Shown here: one piece after another, positions 1-5,226 of the stretch
How positions within the stretch are numbered: position 1 is the first letter of the stretch
How the letters are laid out: every line of letters begins with the position of its first letter
DNA from: Caryophanales bacterium
GTDB taxonomy: Bacteria; Bacillota_I; Bacilli_A; RF39; UBA660
Assembly: GCA_016291895.1 (NCBI GenBank)
Contig: JAEEZO010000078.1
Span: 1 to 5,659, forward strand
Length of the DNA: 5,659 nucleotides
Direction of reading: 5' to 3'
Notes under the pieces: generated by a model
The model's input: the letters and a program-made list of their open reading frames with translations, nothing else
The model's database searches: none
What the model was told of the DNA's origin: nothing
Position numbers and translations under genes: made by a program

Positions 1-39
1 CATACAGCACAAAAACCAGTTACTATCGAAGTTAAGTAG
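1..39 (+). CDS. rplM: 50S ribosomal protein L13, C-terminal end only
   Basis: Only the last 12 codons and a TAG stop are present. They read [12 protein letters not shown], and the H-x-A-Q-K-P stretch is the usual C-terminal signature of bacterial L13. L13 is an early-assembling protein of the large ribosomal subunit. The rpsI ribosome binding site overlaps this stop codon, which matches the widespread rplM-rpsI operon. The 5' part lies outside the window. The identification rests on a short tail plus the neighbouring gene, and the pairing makes it secure. Confidence 0.9.
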   Translation, partial: HTAQKPVTIEVK

Positions 40-44
40 GAGGG
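38..44 (+). promoter_or_regulatory. Shine-Dalgarno site of rpsI, overlapping the rplM stop
   Basis: AGGAGGG lies just before the rpsI ATG and shares two bases with the rplM TAG stop. It fixes the rpsI start at 48 and suggests translational coupling of the two ribosomal genes. No promoter fits in the 8-base gap, so rpsI must be read from a transcript begun upstream. Confidence 0.85.
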
Positions 45-47
45 AAT

Positions 48-464
48 ATGAAGAAGAATACATATTATGGAACAGGTCGTAGAAAAGAATCAATTGCTAA
101 AGTTAATTTAGTAAATGGTACTGGAAAGATTACTGTTAATGGTAAAGATGTTCGTGAATATTTCCCATACGAAACATTAGTTATGGATTTATCTCAACCA
201 TTAGAATTAACTAACACAAAAGAAATTTTTGATGTTGAAGCTAATGTTGTTGGTGGTGGATTCCGTGGACAAGCTGGAGCAATCCGTTTAGGTATTACAA
301 GAGCATTACTTGATTACGATAAGACTACTAGTAAAGATAGTGAAAATAGTTTCCGTAAAACACTAAAAGTATCTGGTATGATTACTCGTGATGCACGTGT
401 TAAAGAACGTAAGAAATATGGTCTTAAGAAAGCACGTAGAGCTCCACAATTCTCAAAACGTTAA
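48..464 (+). CDS. rpsI: 30S ribosomal protein S9
   Basis: This is the small-subunit ribosomal protein S9, whose C-terminal tail reaches the P-site tRNA anticodon stem-loop. The family marks are clear: YYGTGRRK at residues 6-13, the [12 protein letters not shown] block at 69-80, ITRD at 112-115, and the invariant tail [19 protein letters not shown] ending in SKR. It is 138 residues long, against about 130 for E. coli S9. The extra length is an insertion of about 8 residues near positions 92-101 ([10 protein letters not shown] region), between the ALLDYD helix and the RKTLK segment. The start is set by the strong ribosome binding site at 38-44. It is the last gene of the rplM-rpsI operon, since a terminator follows directly. 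Confidence 0.98.
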   Translation: MKKNTYYGTGRRKESIAKVNLVNGTGKITVNGKDVREYFPYETLVMDLSQPLELTNTKEIFDVEANVVGGGFRGQAGAIRLGITRALLDYDKTTSKDSENSFRKTLKVSGMITRDARVKERKKYGLKKARRAPQFSKR

Positions 465-490
465 TTTACAACTTATTATTCAATGGCTAG

Positions 491-517
491 AAAAGTTCGA
501 TTATTCGAACTTTTTTT
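491..517 (+). terminator. Rho-independent terminator of the rplM-rpsI operon
   Basis: The stem AAAAGTTCGA (491-500) pairs perfectly with TCGAACTTTT (505-514) across a 4-base loop, and a run of seven T follows the GC-containing part. It lies 27 bases past the rpsI stop, as expected for the end of the ribosomal operon. Confidence 0.88.
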
Positions 518-521
518 GTGC

Positions 522-550
522 AAAAAAAAGAATAGTTAAACTATTCTTTT
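522..550 (-). terminator. Terminator of the leftward 549-1076 gene
   Basis: An 11-bp perfect stem (526-536 with 540-550, loop TAA) is followed, reading leftward, by a T-run from the A-tract at 522-529. The two last bases of the leftward gene's stop codon lie inside the stem. Reading rightward, the hairpin is also followed by T residues, so it may act both ways as a backup for the rpsI terminator just upstream. Confidence 0.8.
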
Positions 551-1076
551 ATTTATGTCTTGTTCCGCTACTAACAGCGTTCATTACATCTTTACGATCT
601 TTATATGTATCATAATGCATTGTACTGAGATCACTTACTTTAACCATAGATAAATCTCTTTTTACTTGACGTCTTCCTATTTCGTCATATTCAAAGCGAT
701 AAATTGTTCCAATGCTTACAACATGATTAGTTATAATATCAACCATTTGTGTTAAAGATGGTTTATCAGGAGCATCTCTATCCATTAAGAAACCTTCAGC
801 TGTTTTGTATTTGAATCGTTTCCATACTTTTTCACTAGCTGCTGTGTTTTCTCTTACGAAAGCACATGCTAAGTCTTCAAGTACAAGACGATATCTTTCA
901 GCATTTTCTCTACATTCTTTAATTTTATCAAGAAGAGCTTTTCTATCATTATCACCATTAGCGCTCTTAACTTGTTTCATTAATTTTTGTGTTTGTTTAA
1001 TATAATAAACAATACTTTTTTTCATAAGCTCAACACTTTTTGCAAAACGTTCAATAGTTGTTCTATCTCTATTCAT
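549..1076 (-). CDS. Hypothetical charged, largely helical protein (175 aa)
   Basis: I do not recognise this protein. It is 175 residues, soluble in appearance, with no signal peptide or membrane segment. The first 90 residues are rich in K, E, R and L with a helix-like pattern (for example KSIVYYIKQTQKLMKQ near 20-35), perhaps forming a coiled coil or helical bundle. The second half is mixed (FLMDRDAPDKPSL near 96-108, IGTIYRFEYDEIGRRQ near 122-137) and may be a small folded domain. The start is placed at 1076 rather than at the in-frame ATG at 1091. AGGTGA at 1082-1087 sits 5 bases from the 1076 ATG, and this ATG overlaps the stop of the upstream small gene by 8 bases, a typical coupled arrangement. 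It is the second gene of a two-gene leftward operon that ends in the hairpin at 522-550. The long unbroken frame with RBS and terminator makes it a real gene; its function is unknown. Confidence 0.8.
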   Translation of the reverse strand: MNRDRTTIERFAKSVELMKKSIVYYIKQTQKLMKQVKSANGDNDRKALLDKIKECRENAERYRLVLEDLACAFVRENTAASEKVWKRFKYKTAEGFLMDRDAPDKPSLTQMVDIITNHVVSIGTIYRFEYDEIGRRQVKRDLSMVKVSDLSTMHYDTYKDRKDVMNAVSSGTRHK

Positions 1077-1209
1077 TGTTATCACCTGCATTTCTTAATT
1101 CATTTTCAATATCAATATATGCCTTTTCAATAATTTCAGCCATTTCATATGCATGATTATGAAGAAGATCTTCTATTTCAATTTCTGAGAAAGTATAATT
1201 TTCTACCAT
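1069..1209 (-). CDS. Small acidic protein (46 aa), translationally coupled to the next gene
   Basis: This short frame starts with ATG at 1209, preceded by AGGAGAT at 1217-1223 with a 7-base spacer, and ends in TAG at 1069-1071. Its stop is embedded in the start region of the next leftward gene (ATGAATAG), an 8-base overlap. The 46 residues begin MVENYTFSEIEIEDLLHNHA and are acidic, with about a dozen glutamates and several aspartates. They look like one or two amphipathic helices without a membrane segment or signal. I do not recognise a family. A small acidic first gene before a basic helical partner could be a binding partner or antidote pair, but nothing in the sequence shows this. Support is the good ribosome binding site, the coupled overlap and the lack of any competing gene here. 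Confidence 0.72.
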   Translation of the reverse strand: MVENYTFSEIEIEDLLHNHAYEMAEIIEKAYIDIENELRNAGDNNE

Positions 1210-1224
1210 TTATATCATCTCCTG

Positions 1225-1259
1225 ATTATATTATATTATAAATAATTGTAATTATTCAA
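1225..1259 (-). promoter_or_regulatory. Probable promoter of the leftward two-gene operon
   Basis: Reading leftward, TTGAAT (1259-1254) is followed after 18 bases by TATAAT (1235-1230). Two more TATAAT hexamers lie at 1240-1235 and 1230-1225, so the exact -10 cannot be chosen by eye. The spacing to the ribosome binding site at 1223-1217 is short, giving a very brief leader. Confidence 0.5.
1241..1256. promoter_or_regulatory. Perfect dyad between divergent promoters, candidate operator
   Basis: AATAATT (1241-1247) and AATTATT (1250-1256) are perfect inverted halves around a GT centre. The dyad covers the likely -35 zone of both divergent promoters and lies 37 bases before an XRE-type DNA-binding protein gene. 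Such proteins often bind palindromes at their own promoter. The region is very AT-rich, so chance is a real alternative. Confidence 0.4.
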
Positions 1260-1263
1260 TTTA

Positions 1264-1272
1264 TGATATAAT
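1264..1272 (+). promoter_or_regulatory. Extended -10 promoter of the XRE-type gene
   Basis: TGATATAAT is a perfect extended -10 element (TGnTATAAT). The nearest -35-like hexamer is TTGTAA at 1246-1251, with a short 15-base spacer and inside the dyad described nearby. An extended -10 can work with a poor -35. The transcript would start near 1279, leaving a leader of only about 14 bases. Confidence 0.6.
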
Positions 1273-1292
1273 ATATTTCATGGAGTTGACAT

Positions 1293-1997
1293 ATGAATCC
1301 AGAAAAAGTAGGTAAGTTTATTAAAGAACTTCGAAAGAAAAACAATTTAACTCAAAAGGATCTTGCAGATAAATATGGAGTTACTTATCAAGCAGTATCA
1401 AAATGGGAAAATGGTATTAATATTCCTGAAATATCTTTAATTAGAGAAATGAGTAAAGACTTTAATGTAAGTGTTGAAGATATCCTTGATGGGGAAGATA
1501 ATAGTAATCCTAATAGTTATAAAAAAAGACCAATCAAGTTTACATTACTAGTTCTTGCTTTATTAGTAATAATTGGAATGAATATATACATAGTATTAAA
1601 TAAAGATAACTTTAGTTTTAAAACAATTACTACTACATGTAAGGAATTTAAAGTTACTGGTACTATTGCATATGATAGTAAAAAGTCATCTATTAATATT
1701 TCTAATATTGAATATTGTGGTGGTGATGATAAAACTAAATATGATAAAATCGAGTGTGAATTATATGAACAACATGGTGATACCAAAACTCTTATTTCAA
1801 AATGTAATAAAGATGGTTCTAATGAAAAGTTAGAAGATTATCTTGCTGATGTTGAAATAAGAGTAGATGATTATCAACAAAAATGTAAATCATATAGTGA
1901 CAATGAATTATATTTAGATATTATTGCTACTAAAGATAATAAAAATACTATTTATAAAGTCGATTTATTATTAGGAAATAATTGTCCAAAAGAATAA
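1293..1997 (+). CDS. Membrane-bound XRE-family HTH protein with six-cysteine ectodomain
   Basis: Residues 6-65 form a clear XRE/Cro-type helix-turn-helix: IKELRKKNNLTQKDLADKYG, then VTYQAVSKWENG at 30-41, IPEISLI and FNVSVEDIL. After a lysine-rich linker, residues 82-103 are one hydrophobic membrane segment (TLLVLALLVIIGMNIYIVL). The positive flank before it predicts the DNA-binding domain inside and residues 104-234 outside. The outer part is likely a beta-rich domain, and all six cysteines of the protein are in it (116, 142, 155, 171, 198, 231), an even number suited to disulfides. Inference: a one-component membrane regulator sensing an outside signal, possibly redox. The start follows a weak TGGAG at 1281-1285. 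A terminator directly follows the stop, so it is transcribed alone. The target genes are not shown; the divergent operon and itself are the nearest candidates. Confidence 0.9.
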   Translation: MNPEKVGKFIKELRKKNNLTQKDLADKYGVTYQAVSKWENGINIPEISLIREMSKDFNVSVEDILDGEDNSNPNSYKKRPIKFTLLVLALLVIIGMNIYIVLNKDNFSFKTITTTCKEFKVTGTIAYDSKKSSINISNIEYCGGDDKTKYDKIECELYEQHGDTKTLISKCNKDGSNEKLEDYLADVEIRVDDYQQKCKSYSDNELYLDIIATKDNKNTIYKVDLLLGNNCPKE

Positions 1998-2020
1998 CTC
2001 AACCATGTGTTGAGTTTTTT
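1996..2020 (+). terminator. Rho-independent terminator after the XRE-type gene
   Basis: AACTCAAC (1996-2003) pairs perfectly with GTTGAGTT (2009-2016) over a 5-base loop, followed by T residues to 2020. The stem begins within the TAA stop codon. Confidence 0.87.
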
Positions 2021-2043
2021 CAACCACTAATTTATATACTTAA

Positions 2044-2049
2044 TATAAT
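2044..2049 (+). promoter_or_regulatory. Possible -10 element of the rhodanese/thioredoxin-like operon
   Basis: TATAAT lies 33 bases before the start codon at 2082 and just past the preceding terminator, so a promoter is needed here. The only -35-like match is a weak TTCAAC at 2019-2024 with a 19-base spacer. Confidence 0.4.
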
Positions 2050-2070
2050 TGTTATTATATATTTATCTCG

Positions 2071-2076
2071 AGGTGA
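2071..2076 (+). promoter_or_regulatory. Ribosome binding site that fixes the rhodanese gene start
   Basis: AGGTGA with a 5-base A spacer precedes ATG 2082. The same frame opens earlier at ATG 2049, but that start has no such site and would put LLYIYLEVKK before the signal anchor. Confidence 0.8.
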
Positions 2077-2081
2077 AAAAA

Positions 2082-2774
2082 ATGAAAGAAAAAATTATAG
2101 TTGGAATTTTATGCTTGGTAATAGGTATTGGAGGAGGTTATGTTCTTTTTAGAAACAAAGGAAAAGTTGAAAAACCATTACCTCTTCAAGAAAAGTCAGA
2201 AGGTATGAGAGGAGTATATGACATTGATAAAAACATCAACGAAAAAACAATTGATAATTACTTAGATCGAAGTGACGTTGCTTATCGTGATGTTCGTATG
2301 CTTGAAGATACAGCTACTTGGGAAAACAAAGGTGGAGAAAGAGATTTAACGGGATTTGTTAGAGGCTTTGAAGTAATTCCTTATGCTTATTTAACAGAGT
2401 TCCCAGAAGAATATGTTGAACAAAAGAAATCTGAAAATGTATCTGGTTTATATAAAGGTAAAACTTTATTTAGATTAGATGAAAAAGGTAATTATGTTGC
2501 TAACTACAAAGAATCAATGGAAATCTTAGAATATATCTTCCCTAAAGATAAAACTATTTTTCTAATGTGTGGAGCTGGTGGATACGCTAACTTTACTAAA
2601 CAAATGTTAGTATCTCTTGGATGGGATAAAACAAAGATCTATAATGTTGGTGGTTATTGGAATTATGAAGGAAACAATAGAATAAGTACCAAAGTTGAAG
2701 GATCTAGTAAATGTGATTTTTCTAAAGTACCATATTACAATATTGATTTCAGCCGTTTAACGGAGATTAAATAG
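2082..2774 (+). CDS. Membrane-anchored extracytoplasmic rhodanese-like protein
   Basis: The protein is 230 residues from the ATG at 2082. Residues 5-23 (IIVGILCLVIGIGGGYVLF) are an uncleaved-looking N-terminal anchor, so the rest should lie outside the cell. The domain has the rhodanese pattern in order: YRDVR at 68-72, GFVRGFEVIP at 91-100 (the usual GHIxGAxxIP position), and the strand IFLMC ending in the catalytic-position Cys163. The loop GAGGYA follows, then LVSLGW and the closing IYNVGGYWNYEG near 186-197. Rhodaneses carry sulfane sulfur on this cysteine. The loop has Tyr168 where an arginine is common, so the substrate may differ from thiosulfate. A second exported cysteine is at 211, and an insertion lies near residues 108-150 between the IP motif and the active strand. 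It overlaps the next gene, a thioredoxin-like lipoprotein, by one base, suggesting a shared surface thiol role (inference). Confidence 0.85.
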   Translation: MKEKIIVGILCLVIGIGGGYVLFRNKGKVEKPLPLQEKSEGMRGVYDIDKNINEKTIDNYLDRSDVAYRDVRMLEDTATWENKGGERDLTGFVRGFEVIPYAYLTEFPEEYVEQKKSENVSGLYKGKTLFRLDEKGNYVANYKESMEILEYIFPKDKTIFLMCGAGGYANFTKQMLVSLGWDKTKIYNVGGYWNYEGNNRISTKVEGSSKCDFSKVPYYNIDFSRLTEIK

Positions 2775-3199
2775 TGAAGAAAGTATTAATCTTTCTTTCA
2801 TTAATTCTTCTATTAGGTTGTACTAAAAAGATAGATAAATTCTATTTAGATGATAAATATTATGGAAAGAGTGAATTTATTAAGATAGATAGTAATAATA
2901 TACCAGAAGGAAATTATGTTATTTATACTTATAATAGTTTTTGTGCTTTCCCAATTCATTGTGAAACAATCTTTAAAGAATTTATGGATAAAAATAATGT
3001 TTCGTTTTATTCAATGCCTTTTGAAGAATTAAAAAAGACAAAATTTCATGATAAAGTAATATATGGTCCAAGTATTTTAATTATTAAAGATAATGAACTT
3101 ATTGCTTATCTTGATGCAGAAAGTGATGATGATATTCCTAAATATCAAGATGTAGAAGCTTTTACTAATTGGATTACAACATATATTTATATAAAATAA
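2774..3199 (+). CDS. Thioredoxin-like lipoprotein with CX5C motif
   Basis: The gene starts with GTG at 2774, whose first base is the last base of the upstream TAG stop. GGAG at 2762-2765 lies 8 bases before it. The 141-residue product has a lipoprotein signal: KK at 2-3, a hydrophobic core, and the lipobox LLGC with Cys16 as the lipidated residue. The body resembles a small thioredoxin fold: strand YVIYTYNSF at 48-56, a cysteine pair at 57 and 63 (CAFPIHC), helix, strand VSFYSMP, then GPS at 98-100, where Pro99 matches the cis-proline next to the active site. ILIIKDNELIAYLD follows, and a C-terminal helix EAFTNWI. The cysteine spacing is CX5C and not the standard CXXC, so redox activity is inferred. 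The exported rhodanese upstream is a plausible partner. Function beyond surface thiol chemistry is not shown. Confidence 0.8.
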   Translation: MKKVLIFLSLILLLGCTKKIDKFYLDDKYYGKSEFIKIDSNNIPEGNYVIYTYNSFCAFPIHCETIFKEFMDKNNVSFYSMPFEELKKTKFHDKVIYGPSILIIKDNELIAYLDAESDDDIPKYQDVEAFTNWITTYIYIK

Positions 3200-3228
3200 A
3201 ATATCCACAAAATTGTGGATATTTTTTT
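3198..3228. terminator. Shared bidirectional terminator between convergent genes
   Basis: AATATCCACAA (3200-3210) pairs with TTGTGGATATT (3213-3223), with seven T (3222-3228) on the rightward side and a T-rich run (from AAAATAAAA before 3201) on the leftward side. It serves the lipoprotein gene and the leftward phospholipase-family gene, whose stop codon begins within the T-run. Confidence 0.9.
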
Positions 3229-4147
3229 AATCTTTTAATGGTAATCCATTAGATAATGAATAATTACCAACTAGTTTCAATAAATCAATATCTTTATCTT
3301 CAAAGATATATTTATATAATTCATTAATAATTATGGTTGATTCACTAACTACATCTTTCCATAAATCATCAAAACTTTTTGTTGATTTAATACTTGTATC
3401 TTTAATGTTATACCATTCTTGATGGTTAGAATTTATCATAAATTCATCTCTATCAAGAGGAAAGTTATAAGAAAGGTATCTTGTTCTTCTAATTTTAAAT
3501 GGATTTAAATCGATTAGTTTATATAGTTGTTTTTTTATTCTAAAGCGATCTAGTCTAATAAATCTAAAGACATGTTTCATTGATGATGCACCTTTATAAT
3601 ATTTATTTCCCATTCCTTTTTCATTAAAGACAGTTTTATACATTCCTTCTATTGCTTCTTTAATAATATCTTCTTTGGTATAGTTAAAGATTAATTTATA
3701 TGTTTGATATTTGCGATAGTCAACTTTTTCTCTTTTATTTAGGTAATAGTTATCAAGATATGTTTCAATCATAAAATGATTATCTTGATGTTTAACTTTA
3801 TCATTATTGAATGATTTATAGTTAATATATGGATGCATAATACTATCTGCTTTATAATGAGTTATAAAGCCAGCAATGAAAGTAAATAATTCATAATCTT
3901 TATTCTCTTTATTTAAATTTATTAAATATTCAAAGGATTTAAATACTTTACGCCAATGAAATAAGTGACCATTATATTGAACTTTATTACTAAATAATCC
4001 CATGATGCGATAGAAATAGAAAACATCAGTACATTGGCAATATAAAACATAATTATTTCGTCTTTCATTAATGATATTCATTGGTTTCTTATTAAGTTTA
4101 TCTAAGGTATCTAACCCAATATATCGATGTACAACTGAACTTGGCAT
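3227..4147 (-). CDS. Zinc-dependent phospholipase C family protein
   Basis: The 306-residue protein matches the zinc-dependent phospholipase C family (the PF00882 type). It starts MPSSVVHRYIG, with His7 near the N-terminus as in this family. TDVFYFY at 40-46 takes the place of the usual GDxxPD, keeping Asp41. His61 and His64 follow, then the strongest motif, ITHYKADSIMHPYI at 95-108, with His97, Asp101 and His105. HFMIE at 124-128 gives the HxxxE pair His124 and Glu128. These residues are the expected metal ligands. There is no signal peptide or membrane segment, so it is probably cytoplasmic and unlike the secreted clostridial and Bacillus toxins. The C-terminal half is basic and not recognised. 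The start is supported by AAGGAGAT at 4151-4158. It is a single gene with its own promoter. Substrate is unknown: a phospholipid or another phosphoester. Confidence 0.85.
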   Translation of the reverse strand: MPSSVVHRYIGLDTLDKLNKKPMNIINERRNNYVLYCQCTDVFYFYRIMGLFSNKVQYNGHLFHWRKVFKSFEYLINLNKENKDYELFTFIAGFITHYKADSIMHPYINYKSFNNDKVKHQDNHFMIETYLDNYYLNKREKVDYRKYQTYKLIFNYTKEDIIKEAIEGMYKTVFNEKGMGNKYYKGASSMKHVFRFIRLDRFRIKKQLYKLIDLNPFKIRRTRYLSYNFPLDRDEFMINSNHQEWYNIKDTSIKSTKSFDDLWKDVVSESTIIINELYKYIFEDKDIDLLKLVGNYSLSNGLPLKD

Positions 4148-4166
4148 ATAATCTCCTTAATTCAGT

Positions 4167-4172
4167 ATTATA
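4167..4172 (-). promoter_or_regulatory. -10 element of the phospholipase-family gene
   Basis: TATAAT reads leftward at 4172-4167, about 20 bases before the start codon and 8 bases before the ribosome binding site at 4158-4151. No good -35 is visible; a TTATAA at 4195-4190 sits at the 17-base distance. Confidence 0.5.
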
Positions 4173-4174
4173 CT

Positions 4175-4223
4175 ATAAATATTTATTTTTTATAAGAATT
4201 AAGAATAAAAATCATAAATATTT
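4175..4223. repeat. Direct pair of palindromic ATAAATATTT sites
   Basis: ATAAATATTT occurs at 4175-4184 and again at 4214-4223, both between the divergent promoters. The first is part of a perfect 12-base palindrome (4175-4186). They could be operator half-sites or simply AT-rich sequence; nothing else in this 128-base gap suggests a gene or structured RNA. Confidence 0.35.
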
Positions 4224-4244
4224 CACTCTATATTGAATTATTTG

Positions 4245-4253
4245 TGTTATACT
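4245..4253 (+). promoter_or_regulatory. Extended -10 promoter of the Abi_2-protease operon
   Basis: TGTTATACT fits the extended -10 pattern (TGnTATAAT with one mismatch). No -35 hexamer lies at the normal spacing; TTGAAT at 4233-4238 is too close. The transcript would begin near 4260, shortly before the AAGGAG site at 4266-4271 that serves ATG 4276. Confidence 0.55.
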
Positions 4254-4275
4254 TGTATCGTAGACAAGGAGTAAT

Positions 4276-5226
4276 ATGAGGAATAATAAGGAGTTTAAGA
4301 ACCTTGATGAACAAATTGAGATCCTAAGAAAAAAAGGTTTAGTTATTGAAAACGAATCATTTGCAAAAGAAGTTCTTTTACGAGAGAATTATTTCTTTTT
4401 AAATGGTTACAGACATTTGTTTATTAAGAGTGAATCAGACAAAACTTACATTAAAGGAGTTACGTTTGAAGAATTATATAGTTTATTTTTATTTGATAGA
4501 AGTTTTCGAAATATTTTATTTAAAAATATTTTAATTATAGAGAATAATCTAAAATCAATTATAAGTTATCAATTATCTATTAAATATGGTTATAAAGAAA
4601 AAGATTATTTATCACCAAAGAATTTTACAAATAATCCTGAAAGATCTCGTCAAGTTAATGATATTATTCATAAAATGAAGAGACAAATTAAAAATAATGC
4701 AATGCAGCATTCTGCTACAATGCACTATGTTACTAATTATGGTTATATCCCATTATGGGTTTTAGTTAAAGTATTATCTTTTGGTATTATTGGTGAATTA
4801 TATTCTATATTAAAGAAAGAAGATCAAGCTAATATAGCTGATGTTTATAATCTTAATATTGAGACATTAGCTAATTACATTGTTATTTTATCTAATTATC
4901 GTAATCTTTGTGCTCATGAAGATATTGTTTTTGAAAATAAAACACAAAGAACGATTGCAGATACTAAATATCATCGATTACTTAATATTGAAATCGCAGA
5001 TGATGAATATATTTATGGTAAAAATGATGTTTTTGCTCTAATAATAATTATTAAGCAAATGTTAAAAGATGATGAAGTAACAAACTTTATATTGGAAATT
5101 AGAAAACTATTTGATAACTTAGAATACAATCTTAGATCTATCTCTATTACAAAAGTATATGATCGTATGGGATTCCCAACAAATTGGGAAGACTTAGCAA
5201 AGATAGACAAGAAGGTGTTTGAATAG
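4276..5226 (+). CDS. Abi_2 (AbiD/AbiF-like) family HEPN protein
   Basis: The 316-residue protein fits the Abi_2 family of abortive-infection proteins. Its N-terminus has the usual order: DEQIEILRKKGLVI at 11-24, a helix with LLRENYFFLNGYRHLF at 34-49 (the family's NYYRLxGY-like block), then TFEELYSLFLFDRSFRNILF at 63-82 and a helix IENNLKSIISYQLS. The central IPLWVLVKVLSFGIIGELY at 158-176 is also typical. The motif RNLCAH (Arg209 to His214) is the RX4H signature of HEPN ribonucleases, and SNYRN precedes it. Known relatives include lactococcal phage-resistance genes, thought to cut RNA on infection. About 100 residues follow the motif, partly helical and not recognised. The start follows AAGGAG at 4266-4271. 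The stop overlaps the GTG of an HtrA-type protease gene by one base, so the two are likely translated in coupling. No antitoxin gene is evident beside it. Confidence 0.88.
   Translation: MRNNKEFKNLDEQIEILRKKGLVIENESFAKEVLLRENYFFLNGYRHLFIKSESDKTYIKGVTFEELYSLFLFDRSFRNILFKNILIIENNLKSIISYQLSIKYGYKEKDYLSPKNFTNNPERSRQVNDIIHKMKRQIKNNAMQHSATMHYVTNYGYIPLWVLVKVLSFGIIGELYSILKKEDQANIADVYNLNIETLANYIVILSNYRNLCAHEDIVFENKTQRTIADTKYHRLLNIEIADDEYIYGKNDVFALIIIIKQMLKDDEVTNFILEIRKLFDNLEYNLRSISITKVYDRMGFPTNWEDLAKIDKKVFE
5212..5217 (+). promoter_or_regulatory. Ribosome binding site supporting the GTG start of the protease gene
   Basis: AAGGTG inside the end of the Abi_2 gene lies 8 bases before GTG 5226. This spacing and the TAGTG overlap favour GTG 5226 over the later in-frame ATG inside the membrane segment. 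Confidence 0.65.

Noticed and set aside
388..615. Open rightward frame of 75 codons overlapping the end of rpsI
   Set aside because: It runs through the conserved S9 tail and both terminator hairpins, has no ribosome binding site and gives a low-complexity product.
805..1005. Rightward frame opposite the 175-residue gene
   Set aside because: It is the antisense of a well-supported gene and lacks a ribosome binding site.
1517..1786. Leftward frame within the XRE-type gene
   Set aside because: It is antisense to the membrane and ectodomain coding sequence with no start signals.
2091..2117. Lipobox reading of the rhodanese anchor at Cys11
   Set aside because: The residues before Cys11 are G-I-L, so the -1 position is Leu where Gly, Ala or Ser is needed. 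It is better read as a plain membrane anchor.
5013..5210. Leftward frame within the Abi_2 gene
   Set aside because: It is antisense to the C-terminal part of a recognised protein and has no ribosome binding site.
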